A DNA stretch of 11,345 nucleotides. It comes from Candidatus Woesearchaeota archaeon CG08_land_8_20_14_0_20_47_9 (GTDB taxonomy: Archaea; Nanobdellota; Nanobdellia; Woesearchaeales; CG1-02-47-18). The DNA is taken from contig PEYS01000155.1 in the NCBI GenBank assembly GCA_002763335.1, positions 1-11,345 of the forward strand, given 5' to 3'. Numbering within the stretch: position 1 is the stretch's first letter; each line of letters starts with the position of its first letter. The notes below the pieces were generated by a model. It did no database searches. It saw only the letters and a program-made list of their open reading frames with translations, and was not told the origin of the DNA. Positions 1-6,574 of this stretch are shown piece after piece. The translations under genes were made by a program, and so were the position numbers.

Positions 1-4
1 CGCC

Positions 5-34
5 AGAAATTCCGATTTGCAAATCGGAATTTCT
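5..34. repeat. 30-bp perfect palindrome
   Basis: A perfect palindrome centred on the GC at 19-20. Each arm is 15 nt, beginning AGAAATTCCG on the left. It lies 57 nt beyond the stop codon of the minus-strand radical SAM gene and next to a second hairpin at 45-88. It could act in transcript termination or 3' end protection, or be a small palindromic repeat. Only one copy is seen here. Confidence 0.6.
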
Positions 35-44
35 CAGCGTTTCC

Positions 45-88
45 AGATTAGTCTTCCCACCAGTCTGAGACTGGTGGAAGGATAATCT
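45..88 (-). terminator. Long imperfect hairpin after the radical SAM gene
   Basis: The arms at 45-66 and 68-88 are inverted copies with a single-base centre at 67. The inner ten pairs (57-66 with 68-77) are perfect, and pairing resumes after small mismatches to AGATTA/TAATCT at the ends. It begins 2 nt beyond the stop codon of the minus-strand gene, as expected for a 3' end stem-loop. No long U-tract follows, so termination is inferred from position and structure only. Confidence 0.4.
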
Positions 89-90
89 TT

Positions 91-1545
91 CTACCCAATA
101 TGATCCCTAAAAATTTTATACCTGTGATAGTAGCTCATAAGGCGCTTTAGCGAGGGATCTGCTGCAAATGTCTTCAGGGCATACATCCCTGTGCTGAGCA
201 GTGCCTTTAATCGCCTCTTCCTGAATATGCTGTCCTTAAACTCCATAAGGTCATTGTAGCTTAATTCAGGGTTCTTTATGGCTAGCCCCTTTCTTGTGTA
301 TGAGTAGTATGAGTACTCGCTGTAGTCTGATATGCCCATGTTCTCTGACTTCTTGTATATGTCATAGAGGTCGCTTCCAGGGGTTGGCACTAGGATTGAG
401 ATGCCTATTGTATCGGGGTCAATCCTGTCTATCAGCTTTTCTGTAGCCCTAAGAGTCTTTTTTGTCTCGCCTGGTGAGCCGAGCATAAAGTAGGCATGGG
501 TTCTTATGCCATACCTCTTGCATATCCTGAATGCCCTTTTTATCTGCTTTATTGTTATGCCCTTTCTAAGGTTGTTGAGAATCTCCTGAGAGCCTGACTC
601 AACACCTAAGCCTAGAATGTCGCAGTTAATCTTCTTCAGCAGCCTTGCTGCCTTCTTGCTGAAGAGGTTTACCCTGGTCTGGGCAGTGCACCTGAAATTA
701 AGGCCTTTTTTCCTTATCAGCCTCTCAAATCGCCTAAGCCACTCCACGTTAGCAGTGAATGACTCGTCATTAAATGCAAAGTAGTGGATGTCAAACTCCC
801 TTATAATATGCTCGATCTCTTTGACAACATTCTCAGGGCTTCTGTAGCGTAGCCTGCTGCCAAATAGCTTCCTCAGCATGGGTTGGCAGAATGAGCAGTT
901 GTAGGGGCAGCCCCTGACTGCAAGTATGTTTAGAACACCACCTGCAAGAAACTGGTTAAGTGTCGGTATCAGGTCACGCTTTATTATGGGCAGGCTGTCA
1001 AGGTCATCGATAAATGCCCTTGGCTCTGTTATCACAAGCCCCCCATTTCTTAGGAATGCGATGCCCTTTATACTCGCAGGGTCTGTAGACTCTGGCACTG
1101 GCTTTTCTATCTTCTTCTTCCTCTCGCGCAGCCTCTTCATCTCTATGAAATTGAGAAGCTCAAGTATTGTTGCCTCGCCCTCGCCAATCACAGCATAGTC
1201 AAGCCCTCTTATAATCTTCACTACATCTGGCTCTGCTGTTGCATGAGGGCCCCCCATTATTGTTACCGCTCCTAACTTACGCTTTGAATACTTTATTAGC
1301 CTTGCAGAGTTCTCTAGAAAGCATGAAAGCGTTGAGATACCGACAACATCTGGCTTAAACCCTTTCAGGCCACGCTTTGTGTTTCTGAGATCATTCTCAA
1401 AGAGGCTGTCAAAGAGCCTTACAATATAGCCCTCCTTATGGAGAATTGTCCCGATCTGCAGTATCCCCAGAGGCATATCAAGGTTATGCAACCCTTCCCT
1501 AGTGCCTGGAAAGCAGAGGGCTATTCTTAGTTTATGGTGTGGCAT
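91..1545 (-). CDS. B12-binding domain radical SAM protein
   Basis: A cytoplasmic radical SAM enzyme of the cobalamin-binding-domain type. Residues about 6-135 form the Rossmann-like B12-binding domain, with DMPLGILQI near the start and the GGPHATAEPD segment at 98-107; the classic cobalamin-ligating DxHxxG motif is absent. A DDLDSLP linker at 180-186 precedes the radical SAM core. The core carries C213, C217 and C220 (RGCPYNCSFC), which bind the 4Fe-4S cluster that cleaves S-adenosylmethionine, followed by GLGVESGSQ, typical of Elp3/MiaB-like cores. The length of 484 residues is normal for the group. Substrate cannot be told: relatives methylate, cyclise or modify tetrapyrroles, lipids and phosphonates. 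It stands alone on its strand, with a TATA box about 30 nt upstream and therefore a very short leader. Confidence 0.9.
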   Translation of the reverse strand: MPHHKLRIALCFPGTREGLHNLDMPLGILQIGTILHKEGYIVRLFDSLFENDLRNTKRGLKGFKPDVVGISTLSCFLENSARLIKYSKRKLGAVTIMGGPHATAEPDVVKIIRGLDYAVIGEGEATILELLNFIEMKRLRERKKKIEKPVPESTDPASIKGIAFLRNGGLVITEPRAFIDDLDSLPIIKRDLIPTLNQFLAGGVLNILAVRGCPYNCSFCQPMLRKLFGSRLRYRSPENVVKEIEHIIREFDIHYFAFNDESFTANVEWLRRFERLIRKKGLNFRCTAQTRVNLFSKKAARLLKKINCDILGLGVESGSQEILNNLRKGITIKQIKRAFRICKRYGIRTHAYFMLGSPGETKKTLRATEKLIDRIDPDTIGISILVPTPGSDLYDIYKKSENMGISDYSEYSYYSYTRKGLAIKNPELSYNDLMEFKDSIFRKRRLKALLSTGMYALKTFAADPSLKRLMSYYHRYKIFRDHIG

Positions 1546-1572
1546 TTTACTCCCTCAACTGCGGGTAAGAAG

Positions 1573-1586
1573 GGACTATATAAAGG
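1573..1586 (-). promoter_or_regulatory. TATA box of the radical SAM gene
   Basis: Read on the minus strand, TTTATATAG centres near 1579, about 33 nt ahead of the ATG at 1545. An archaeal TATA box sits about 26 nt before the transcript start, so transcription should begin near 1553 and leave a leader of only a few bases. Confidence 0.55.
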
Positions 1587-1598
1587 TTTTTTGTGTCA

Positions 1599-1657
1599 GA
1601 AAACTTTGAATACACTCGGCTTCGCCTTTAAGGCTCGCCTCGGTATTCAAAGTTTTC
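1599..1657. repeat. Palindromic element C, copy 1
   Basis: Arms GAAAACTTTGAATAC (1599-1613) and GTATTCAAAGTTTTC (1643-1657) are perfect 15-nt inverted repeats around a GC-rich centre that holds an inner GCCTT/AAGGC stem. A second copy lies at 6676-6726, where one arm pair changed from T-A to C-G with pairing kept. A remnant with only the right arm is at 9074-9090. No gene lies in it, although an open frame runs through part of it. Confidence 0.7.
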
Positions 1658-2102
1658 AATTGAATGCCCTGATTGAAAGCTCTCCCTCTGTGAAACCCGG
1701 AGCATTAGGCAGCATATCTAATTTTTGATTTCTACACTACCTAAAGGCACTTGTTTCAAAAGACTGGATAAAAACAGGTCTCACCTCCCATTCTTATACA
1801 AGTTATCACTCTGTAGCGACAAATAACCGAAAGATTTATAATGACGGAAATGTTATTCTATCGTCGTGAACACAGAAAAAACCTGAAATTTTAGGGTTGT
1901 CGTCTATGGCGCTTTCCGCAGAAACGCTACAAGCCAAAGATGACATCTTTCAGATAATTTCTGATATCTGGCAGATAAATCGATACGGAAACTTGCTTTT
2001 CTTAGCACACTGCAACATGTGACAATTAGGGTCTAAGTAGTAATAAAGGCAAAAATAGCTAAAATTGGCATTTAAAGAGCTAAAAGTGCAGAATTAAGCA
2101 TT
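1658..2102. other. Gene-free left flank of the AT-rich cassette
   Basis: No convincing gene is seen in these 445 bases. They contain a TATA-like TTTATAAT at 1835-1842 on the plus strand and TGTAGCG at 1812-1818. They also hold the left flank motif at 1905-1933, then two small hairpins in a row: AAAGAT/ATCTTT at 1936-1950 and CAGATA/TATCTG at 1951-1970. Base composition turns AT-rich towards the helicase gene. Confidence 0.45.
1905..1933 (+). repeat. Left flank motif, inverted relative to 5439-5468
   Basis: The motif opens TATGGCG and closes CGCTACAAG with a 13-nt middle. The minus strand of 5439-5468 has the same two ends around a 14-nt middle. Both fold into the same hairpin: UGGCG pairs with CGCUA, and an inner UUUC/GAAA stem here corresponds to UUUU/AAAA in the other copy. 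The two copies face each other across the RHH-HNH-helicase operon. Confidence 0.55.
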
Positions 2103-2111
2103 TTAAAGCTC
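2077..2111 (-). terminator. Possible terminator of the helicase operon
   Basis: Minus-strand GAGCT..AAAA (2111 back to 2101) pairs with TTTTAGCTC (2085 back to 2077), with a two-base bulge and a 15-nt loop. It overlaps the helicase stop codon. The downstream minus-strand sequence is rich in T, including an ATTTTTG run. The stem is weak in GC. Confidence 0.35.
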
Positions 2112-4679
2112 GCAACAGAAATCTCGTTTTTCTTCATCTTCTTCATCAGAATCCATCTGGATATTTGGGTTCTTACTTGAATTGTATGGGCAAATAGGAT
2201 ATTCATTAAAAACACAGTTTTCACAGCTTCTTGTATCCTTACCGAATTTCCCAAGACTAATTTTTGAGATAGCATCATATATCTCAAGCTCGGTTTGCTT
2301 TTTAGTGATCTTAAAATCGATTCGTTTTCCACCAGAACCAAAAAAGTATATGATTCCTTCAGTAATATCATGTTCGTTCTGAGATAAAGCATAAAGATTT
2401 ACCTGTTTTCTCGTATGTTCTTCTTTTTGATAATCCCAAGTTCCTGATTTGAACTCAACAATGGCGTACTTGCCTTGCTTATTTTTAACTAGCAAATCCA
2501 TACGACCATTAATAATGGAATCACCTAAAGAAAACTCGAATGGTTTTTCAATCGCCACTATCTGTTTTAATTCATCTTTGAATGTATCTGGGTAGTTTTC
2601 TATCAATTGTCTAAAATTAAAATGTGAAAGTGGTCTTGGCACTTTTTCTTGTATTATTGCGTCAATATCATATTTCTCTTTATTTTTTATAGCAAGATTT
2701 ATGTGATATAATAAAGAGTGTAATATTGATCCATAAGTAAACATAAATGTTCTTGGTATGAGTAAATCATGATGAAATCTCAACTTGTAAGCAAAAGGAC
2801 ACTTCCAGAATTCTATTAGCTTATAGTATGTTAACTCCAGAGTCTCTTTTTCAGGTTCACTGGATTCAATTTCAATCTCCTCGGGTGGTTCAAAAAAAAG
2901 CCTGCTTTGATTATATTTTTCGTAGAAAACTAAATCTTGTTGTCCAAGTATATCTGTTATGTATTCTGCAGGATTATCATAATAACTCAAGATTAACTTT
3001 TGTTTAGCTCTAGTCATAGCAACATAAAATGCTCTTCTCATGTCATCTTTAGGAGTATAATAATCGAATAATTCAGAAATGAAATCATTATTCTTTAGTT
3101 TATAGTTATCTTTGTTAACCCCAGGAATTATGACTAATGGAAATTCCAAACCTTTGGATTTGTGTAAAGTCAGAATCTTTACAGAATTATTGTATTCCAT
3201 ATTAGGTTGTTCTGTATCCAAGAATTCTACATCTATTCTTGATAAATTATTGTAGAATGTAAGCAAATAATCTCCATTTCTATCAAAATTAAAGTTTTCA
3301 CAGTATGTGGAGATTATCTTAGAAAACTTTCCGAGATTAGTCAAAACCTCTTCATCATTATCCCTTATTGCTTGTTGTAAACGTTTTGACTTCTCAATTA
3401 TTTTATAGTATATTGCTAGGGGGCCTTTAGATATTTTATCAGAGATATCGAATCGGTCAAGATCTATTTCAAGATACTCATTAGTGACCTTATCTTTTTC
3501 TGCAAGTTGTTTGTAACAATCCAACACTGCTTGAATAAATGGCAGCTCAAACAATCCACCATCACCAATTACTTCGTAAGGAATGTCAAATTTATCCATG
3601 ACTTCAATAAATCTCTGTGAATCTCCTTTAACAGATCTTAATAGGATAGCCACATCTGAAAAATTATTTATTTTATGCTCTTCCTTCCATTTTTTTATCT
3701 GAGTTATTGTCTCTAAAGCTTCTTTATTCTTATCAGGATATTCTTTTATAGTAATTTTGTTTCCTTCTTTTGTTAATTGCCCGTCCTCTTTATCAGAATT
3801 ACCAATTATTTTTGTCGTATCTGTTAATTCCATGTATTTATTCGATAAGTTGATGATCTTCCAAGTTGAACGATAATTTTTTGTCAATAGATATGACTTA
3901 GTTTTCTTAAAAGATTTCTCAAATGATTCAAATATTCTTATATCGCTACCTCTAAATCCATAGATACTTTGATTCTTATCTCCCACCACCATCAATTTAG
4001 TTGTAGGCTTCAGAAATAATTTCAATAAATTTTCTTGGTTATTGTTAATATCTTGATATTCGTCTACAAAGATATAATCAAATTTTTCTTGTGCGATTTT
4101 TTGAAGTGGTTTATCTTGAAGAATAGTATTGGAAACGAAATTGATTAAGTCTCCAAAATCCATTCTTTTTTGTTCATATAACTTATCACAATAATTAAAA
4201 TAACTCTCTTTAATAGGGTGCTCAATTTTTTTGAATTCTTCCTTTGAATAATTATCTTTGATTCTCCCAAAATAATTTCTTAACTTTAACGGTTCAATAG
4301 TTTGAGTACTTTCTGTTCTTATGAGTTTATTCCATTTAACAATGAACAATAATTGTCCTAATTCATCAAGAACTCTAAATCCCCTATATTCTTTGAAAGA
4401 AGAGGGATATTCTCTCATAAATCGCGTGCAGAATCCATGAAATGTAGATACATAGAATCCTTTTTCTTTGATTCTTTTGGATATCTTTTTCTCAATATCT
4501 TCAGCAGCTTTATTAGTATATGTAATGATTAGAATTTTATTCGGTGGAACTCCTTTTTTTACTAAGTCGTATGCTTTTTCTAGAATCAAAGTAGTTTTAC
4601 CAGAACCAGGTCCTGCAACTACCCTAATATTATGAACGTCATCTCTTAATATCTGTTGTTTCTCCTTCGAAAGTGCCAT
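2103..4679 (-). CDS. UvrD/Rep-like SF1A helicase fused to Fe-S PD-(D/E)XK (RecB/AddB-type) nuclease
   Basis: A single-chain ATP-dependent DNA helicase-nuclease of 858 residues. The helicase half holds a Q-motif (3-11), Walker A GPGSGKTT (23-30), motif Ia YTNKAAEDI (54-62), STFHGF (78-83), Walker B VDEYQD (205-210), motif III GDKNQSIYGFRG (233-244), NYRS (268-271), motif V TLHKSKGLEF (504-513) and motif VI VAMTRAKQ (553-560). The nuclease half has H654, D728 (GRMDLL), E742 and K744 (VEFKSG) and Q759. C627 with C819, C822 and C830 fits the AddB/Cas4-type 4Fe-4S cluster. All key residues are present, so both activities should be intact. The tail is acidic. It starts 6 nt after the HNH stop and is probably translationally coupled. 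Relatives resect DNA ends or destroy foreign DNA; which applies here is not shown. The AT-rich coding contrasts with the flanking genes. Confidence 0.92.
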   Translation of the reverse strand: MALSKEKQQILRDDVHNIRVVAGPGSGKTTLILEKAYDLVKKGVPPNKILIITYTNKAAEDIEKKISKRIKEKGFYVSTFHGFCTRFMREYPSSFKEYRGFRVLDELGQLLFIVKWNKLIRTESTQTIEPLKLRNYFGRIKDNYSKEEFKKIEHPIKESYFNYCDKLYEQKRMDFGDLINFVSNTILQDKPLQKIAQEKFDYIFVDEYQDINNNQENLLKLFLKPTTKLMVVGDKNQSIYGFRGSDIRIFESFEKSFKKTKSYLLTKNYRSTWKIINLSNKYMELTDTTKIIGNSDKEDGQLTKEGNKITIKEYPDKNKEALETITQIKKWKEEHKINNFSDVAILLRSVKGDSQRFIEVMDKFDIPYEVIGDGGLFELPFIQAVLDCYKQLAEKDKVTNEYLEIDLDRFDISDKISKGPLAIYYKIIEKSKRLQQAIRDNDEEVLTNLGKFSKIISTYCENFNFDRNGDYLLTFYNNLSRIDVEFLDTEQPNMEYNNSVKILTLHKSKGLEFPLVIIPGVNKDNYKLKNNDFISELFDYYTPKDDMRRAFYVAMTRAKQKLILSYYDNPAEYITDILGQQDLVFYEKYNQSRLFFEPPEEIEIESSEPEKETLELTYYKLIEFWKCPFAYKLRFHHDLLIPRTFMFTYGSILHSLLYHINLAIKNKEKYDIDAIIQEKVPRPLSHFNFRQLIENYPDTFKDELKQIVAIEKPFEFSLGDSIINGRMDLLVKNKQGKYAIVEFKSGTWDYQKEEHTRKQVNLYALSQNEHDITEGIIYFFGSGGKRIDFKITKKQTELEIYDAISKISLGKFGKDTRSCENCVFNEYPICPYNSSKNPNIQMDSDEEDEEKRDFCCEL

Positions 4680-4685
4680 ATTCTA

Positions 4686-4904
4686 TCAGTATCTATCGCC
4701 ATGAACTACTTTTCTATGAAATCTCTTTTTTAGCACGGCAAGGTTGTCAATTCGATAATTAGATTTATCTCCGTCTTTATGATGAACTTCATAACCATCA
4801 TAAATCTTACCGCCAACTTTTTTTTCAGCTTGTGCAATATGGACAAATTTGCCTGAATTGCTGTATGTCGGATATCCACTTTTATTTTTATAAATTCTTG
4901 CCAT
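4686..4904 (-). CDS. Small HNH-motif protein
   Basis: A 72-residue protein with a compact HNH signature. YEVHHKDGDKSNYRIDNL (38-55) supplies H41/H42 and N54, and FHRKVVHG (62-69) supplies H63. This is the pattern of the HNH_3-type nucleases often found as free-standing homing or phage enzymes, but the protein is about half their usual size and has no visible DNA-binding repeat. It may be a minimal nickase or need a partner. The frame is open upstream to 4976, but the ATG at 4904 is preferred because GGAGGG lies 8 nt before it on the minus strand. This start overlaps the end of the RHH gene by 17 nt, and the stop is 6 nt before the helicase start, so the three form one operon. Nuclease activity is inferred from the motif. 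Confidence 0.75.
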   Translation of the reverse strand: MARIYKNKSGYPTYSNSGKFVHIAQAEKKVGGKIYDGYEVHHKDGDKSNYRIDNLAVLKKRFHRKVVHGDRY

Positions 4905-5226
4905 CTTTTCTTCCCTCCGAAATGCTTTTCTGTTGTAAAAAAGTAATCTTACCCTCTCTTGCTTTTTTGAGATCATCAGATATTTTCTTCATCCCCGTTA
5001 TTTCTTTCAGTTCTTCTTCATCTATCCTTAAGCAGATATAATCTTCTATCGCACCATCAATTTCTGCTTCGCTTAAATGCTCTATTGACATAATTATGGC
5101 TCGTCTTATCCAAGATATTCGATCAATATTCTCTGTTTCTGCCATAGAATCAAGTTCCTTTAGAATATCATTAGGTATACGGATACTGACGGGAGTGGAT
5201 TTTTTGTTGAATTTATCTTCTTTCAT
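4888..5226 (-). CDS. Ribbon-helix-helix (CopG/MetJ-type) DNA-binding protein
   Basis: A 112-residue protein whose residues about 10-48 form a ribbon-helix-helix domain: the strand STPVSIRIP, then helix DILKELDSMAE, then a turn and the helix SWIRRAIIMSI. Such proteins dimerise and insert the paired strand into the DNA major groove. The charged remainder, including a second helical region (50-95), has no recognised fold. It is first in the operon. The minus-strand start at 5226 is supported by GGTGAT 4 nt upstream. Tandem TTGTAATT repeats spaced by one helical turn lie just upstream, so autorepression is likely. It could be the antitoxin-like or control element of a mobile cassette, or an accessory DNA-binding subunit of the helicase. 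No toxin of a known family is next to it. Confidence 0.85.
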   Translation of the reverse strand: MKEDKFNKKSTPVSIRIPNDILKELDSMAETENIDRISWIRRAIIMSIEHLSEAEIDGAIEDYICLRIDEEELKEITGMKKISDDLKKAREGKITFLQQKSISEGRKDGKNL

Positions 5227-5240
5227 TTTATCACCAAAAA

Positions 5241-5263
5241 TACAATTGTAATTGTTTGTAATT
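5241..5263. promoter_or_regulatory. Probable RHH operator
   Basis: TTGTAATT occurs at 5246-5253 and again at 5256-5263, exactly 10 bp apart. TACAATTGTA at 5241-5250 is a perfect palindrome. The site lies between the TATA box and the RHH start, over the expected transcript start near 5250. Repeats one helical turn apart are the usual arrangement for cooperative RHH dimers, so the operon's first gene product is the natural candidate to bind here. Confidence 0.5.
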
Positions 5264-5270
5264 ATCTGTT

Positions 5271-5280
5271 ATTTATAAAT
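5271..5280 (-). promoter_or_regulatory. TATA box of the RHH-HNH-helicase operon
   Basis: ATTTATAAAT is a near-ideal archaeal TATA sequence. It places the minus-strand transcript start near 5250, giving a leader of about 24 nt that carries GGTGAT before the RHH start codon. Confidence 0.55.
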
Positions 5281-5301
5281 TTATCTGAAAAATAAAAAAA
5301 T

Positions 5302-5319
5302 GCAGGCTCGTTACCCTGC
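5302..5319 (-). terminator. Hairpin plus U-tract, minus strand
   Basis: GCAGG (5302-5306) pairs with CCTGC (5315-5319). On the minus strand the stem is followed by A, then seven T, A and more T. It lies upstream of the RHH promoter, so it would end a transcript coming from the hairpin block rather than the operon itself. Confidence 0.45.
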
Positions 5320-5438
5320 TTTGTTGGTGTACTACGCCCTATGTTTTCGCCATAGGAAGCGTAGCCCAAGTAAGAGCTACAGCGCATTTTCTAATCCGCT
5401 TTTACCGTCAACAAACGGCTCTTTCACTCCTTAGTGAC

Positions 5439-5468
5439 CTTGTAGCGCTTTTTGGAAAATCCGCCATA
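5439..5468 (-). repeat. Right flank motif, inverted relative to 1905-1933
   Basis: The minus strand reads TATGGCG at one end and CGCTACAAG at the other, identical to the two ends of the left motif. A degraded tandem version sits at 5381-5400. TAGCG or CGCTA sequences recur across 5330-5485. Confidence 0.55.
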
Positions 5469-5487
5469 ACTACTGCTTAGTAGCGAT

Positions 5488-5503
5488 AAATTTATATAAT
5501 ATT
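5488..5503. promoter_or_regulatory. Bidirectional TATA-like region
   Basis: AAATTTATATAATAT is AT-rich and almost symmetrical. On the plus strand it would start a transcript near 5523, ahead of the gene at 5555. On the minus strand it would start one near 5471, at the edge of the hairpin block. A small CTACT/AGTAG hairpin lies at 5470-5483. Confidence 0.45.
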
Positions 5504-5554
5504 GTTAACTTATCAGGAGTAACAGAACACGGCAAGGCTGTTAGGGTGTGCAAA

Positions 5555-5809
5555 ATGAGCCTTAGAGACAAAATCCTCGGAAGTGAACATGTACGAGAAA
5601 GAATGGAACAGAGAAATATTAGCGAGAAAGATATAGACGCTGCTTTGAATGGGGAGGAAATTTCTCTTGATAATGGTTCAACTCTTCGGGTAGGCGAAGT
5701 AGGTGATCGGCACCCCTCTGTAGTGGGAGATGATATAACCGATTATACAGTGTTCAACATGACTCATAAAGAGCTTGTTAGATACAAACGTAAACATGGT
5801 GCCAAATAG
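5555..5809 (+). CDS. Small DUF4258-like protein
   Basis: An 84-residue protein. HVRERMEQRNISEKDIDAAL near the N-terminus has the H..eRm.qRgIsd.di..al pattern of DUF4258 and related small RelE-like proteins, some of which are toxins of toxin-antitoxin pairs. The C-terminal half (DITDYTVFNMTHKELVRY) is less typical and ends in a basic tail. The ATG at 5555 is preferred over a GTG at 5546, because AGGGTG lies just before it and the predicted transcript start is near 5523. It is transcribed away from the hairpin block and the RHH operon. Whether it belongs to that cassette or to the chromosome is unclear; the right flank motif lies between them. Function unproven. Confidence 0.65.
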   Translation: MSLRDKILGSEHVRERMEQRNISEKDIDAALNGEEISLDNGSTLRVGEVGDRHPSVVGDDITDYTVFNMTHKELVRYKRKHGAK

Positions 5810-5899
5810 CAATCATACACATTCAAATCCCTTTAACTTGTTTTTAGCAACTTTAATCTGACTTTAAGTTTATGCAAGTTAGATCTCCTTTCAATCCCT

Positions 5900-6343
5900 T
5901 TATAGCGCCATCTCGATTGCCGTAATCTTCTCCACCCTCCTCTGATGCCTCCCGCCCTCAAAGCTGGCATTGAGCCAGGTGTCTATTATCTTCTTTGCTG
6001 CAGCCTCATCAGTAGAGTTTGCACCCAGGCAGATGATGTTGGCGTTGTTATGCTTCTTAGCGATCTCTGCTACCTCTATGCTTGAGCAGCATGCTGCCCT
6101 TATGCCCCTAACCTTGTTTGCAGCGATGCTCATGCCAGTGCCTGTGCCGCAGATCAGAATGCCTTGCGTATTTGTCTCTGCAACATGCCTTGCAAGTGCT
6201 GCAGCAATATCAGGGTAATCAACAGACTCTTCGCTTGGGCAGCCAAAGTCCTTAACCCTAAAGCCCTTCTCATTAAGAAAGGCAATCAGCCCCTGCTTCA
6301 GTTCAAAGCCCCTGTGATCTGAGCCAATTGATATTTCTGGCAT
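5900..6343 (-). CDS. rpiB: Ribose-5-phosphate isomerase B
   Basis: Interconverts ribose 5-phosphate and ribulose 5-phosphate in the cytoplasm, feeding nucleotide synthesis and the pentose phosphate steps. At 147 residues it is the usual RpiB/LacAB length. Visible family features are GSDHRGFELK (7-16) with D9, VDYPDIA (41-47), the catalytic loop ILICGTGTGMSIAANK (62-77) with C65 as general base and T67, KHNNANIICLG (97-107) with H98, and the phosphate-binding basic stretch GGRHQRR (130-136). No key residue is missing. AGGAGGTAAC lies just before the ATG on the minus strand and fixes the start. It follows tRNA-Glu on the same strand with about 140 nt between them, so a joint transcript is possible. 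Most archaea use RpiA instead, so RpiB is of mild interest for phylogeny. Confidence 0.95.
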   Translation of the reverse strand: MPEISIGSDHRGFELKQGLIAFLNEKGFRVKDFGCPSEESVDYPDIAAALARHVAETNTQGILICGTGTGMSIAANKVRGIRAACCSSIEVAEIAKKHNNANIICLGANSTDEAAAKKIIDTWLNASFEGGRHQRRVEKITAIEMAL

Positions 6344-6375
6344 CTTGGTTACCTCCTGGTCAATTTCCAGTCATC

Positions 6376-6478
6376 AGCTTTGAGTCTTGAGCTTCCAGAT
6401 ATCGGTCCTGAGTCTTGAGTCTCCAGTCCTGAGAGCTTGCCCTCAAAGCTCATGACTCATAACTCAGGGCTCAAGACT
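6376..6478. repeat. Short direct and inverted repeats between tRNA-Glu and rpiB
   Basis: TGAGTCTTGAG occurs at 6381-6391 and 6409-6419, with the inverted CTCAAGACT at 6470-6478. AGCTTTGAG (6376-6384) pairs with CTCAAAGCT (6442-6450). The block can fold into a large imperfect hairpin in the trailer of the tRNA transcript. It may be a degenerate palindromic repeat or a processing and stability element. Confidence 0.5.
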
Positions 6479-6498
6479 GTTAACTGCCCCGTCCGGGA

Positions 6499-6534
6499 CT
6501 TTCAACACCCGGCATTAAGTTGCCAGTCAGTATG
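6499..6534 (-). other. tRNA intron 2 (T-loop, between 59 and 60)
   Basis: A 36-nt intron in the T-loop. The bulge-helix-bulge is complete: outer helix CCGGG/CCCGG (the T-stem), central helix TTCA/TGAA, inner helix ATAC/GTGT. The two bulges are AA^C and AG^T. The intron continues as CTGGC/GCCGG with an 8-nt loop. Cutting at the marked positions restores the standard TTCAAAT loop. Confidence 0.85.
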
Positions 6535-6574
6535 TTTGAACCCGGGTCCCAGCCTCGAAAGGGCTGGATGATTG

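Larger units (their letters stand above)
5286..5472 (-). ncRNA. Candidate structured small RNA upstream of the RHH operon
   Basis: Read on the minus strand, a TATA-like TTATATAA near 5495-5502 would start a transcript near 5471. The sequence then gives hairpins in succession: UGGCG/CGCUA (5439-5468), UCACU/AGUGA with an AAGG loop (5424-5437), CCGU/ACGG (5405-5418), AGCG/CGCU (5381-5400), GUAGC/GCUAC (5361-5380) and a 12-pair stem CUACGC-CCUAUG (5332-5364) with a UU bulge. GCAGG/CCUGC (5302-5319) closes the series and is followed by seven U. The stems at 5361-5380 and 5332-5364 share bases, so two alternative folds are possible. No protein gene fits the interval. Transcription is inferred; the alternative is a DNA-level element such as a recombination or replication site. 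Confidence 0.45.

Noticed and set aside
926..1198. Plus-strand open frame
   Set aside because: It lies wholly within the radical SAM gene on the other strand, whose motifs are unambiguous.
1936..1970. C/D box small RNA
   Set aside because: AAGATGA resembles a C box and CTGA a D box, but spacing is too short for a guide with internal boxes.
4686..5472. IscB/omegaRNA-like RNA-guided nuclease
   Set aside because: The HNH protein is only 72 residues with no RuvC domain, so it cannot be an IscB, despite the neighbouring structured RNA candidate.
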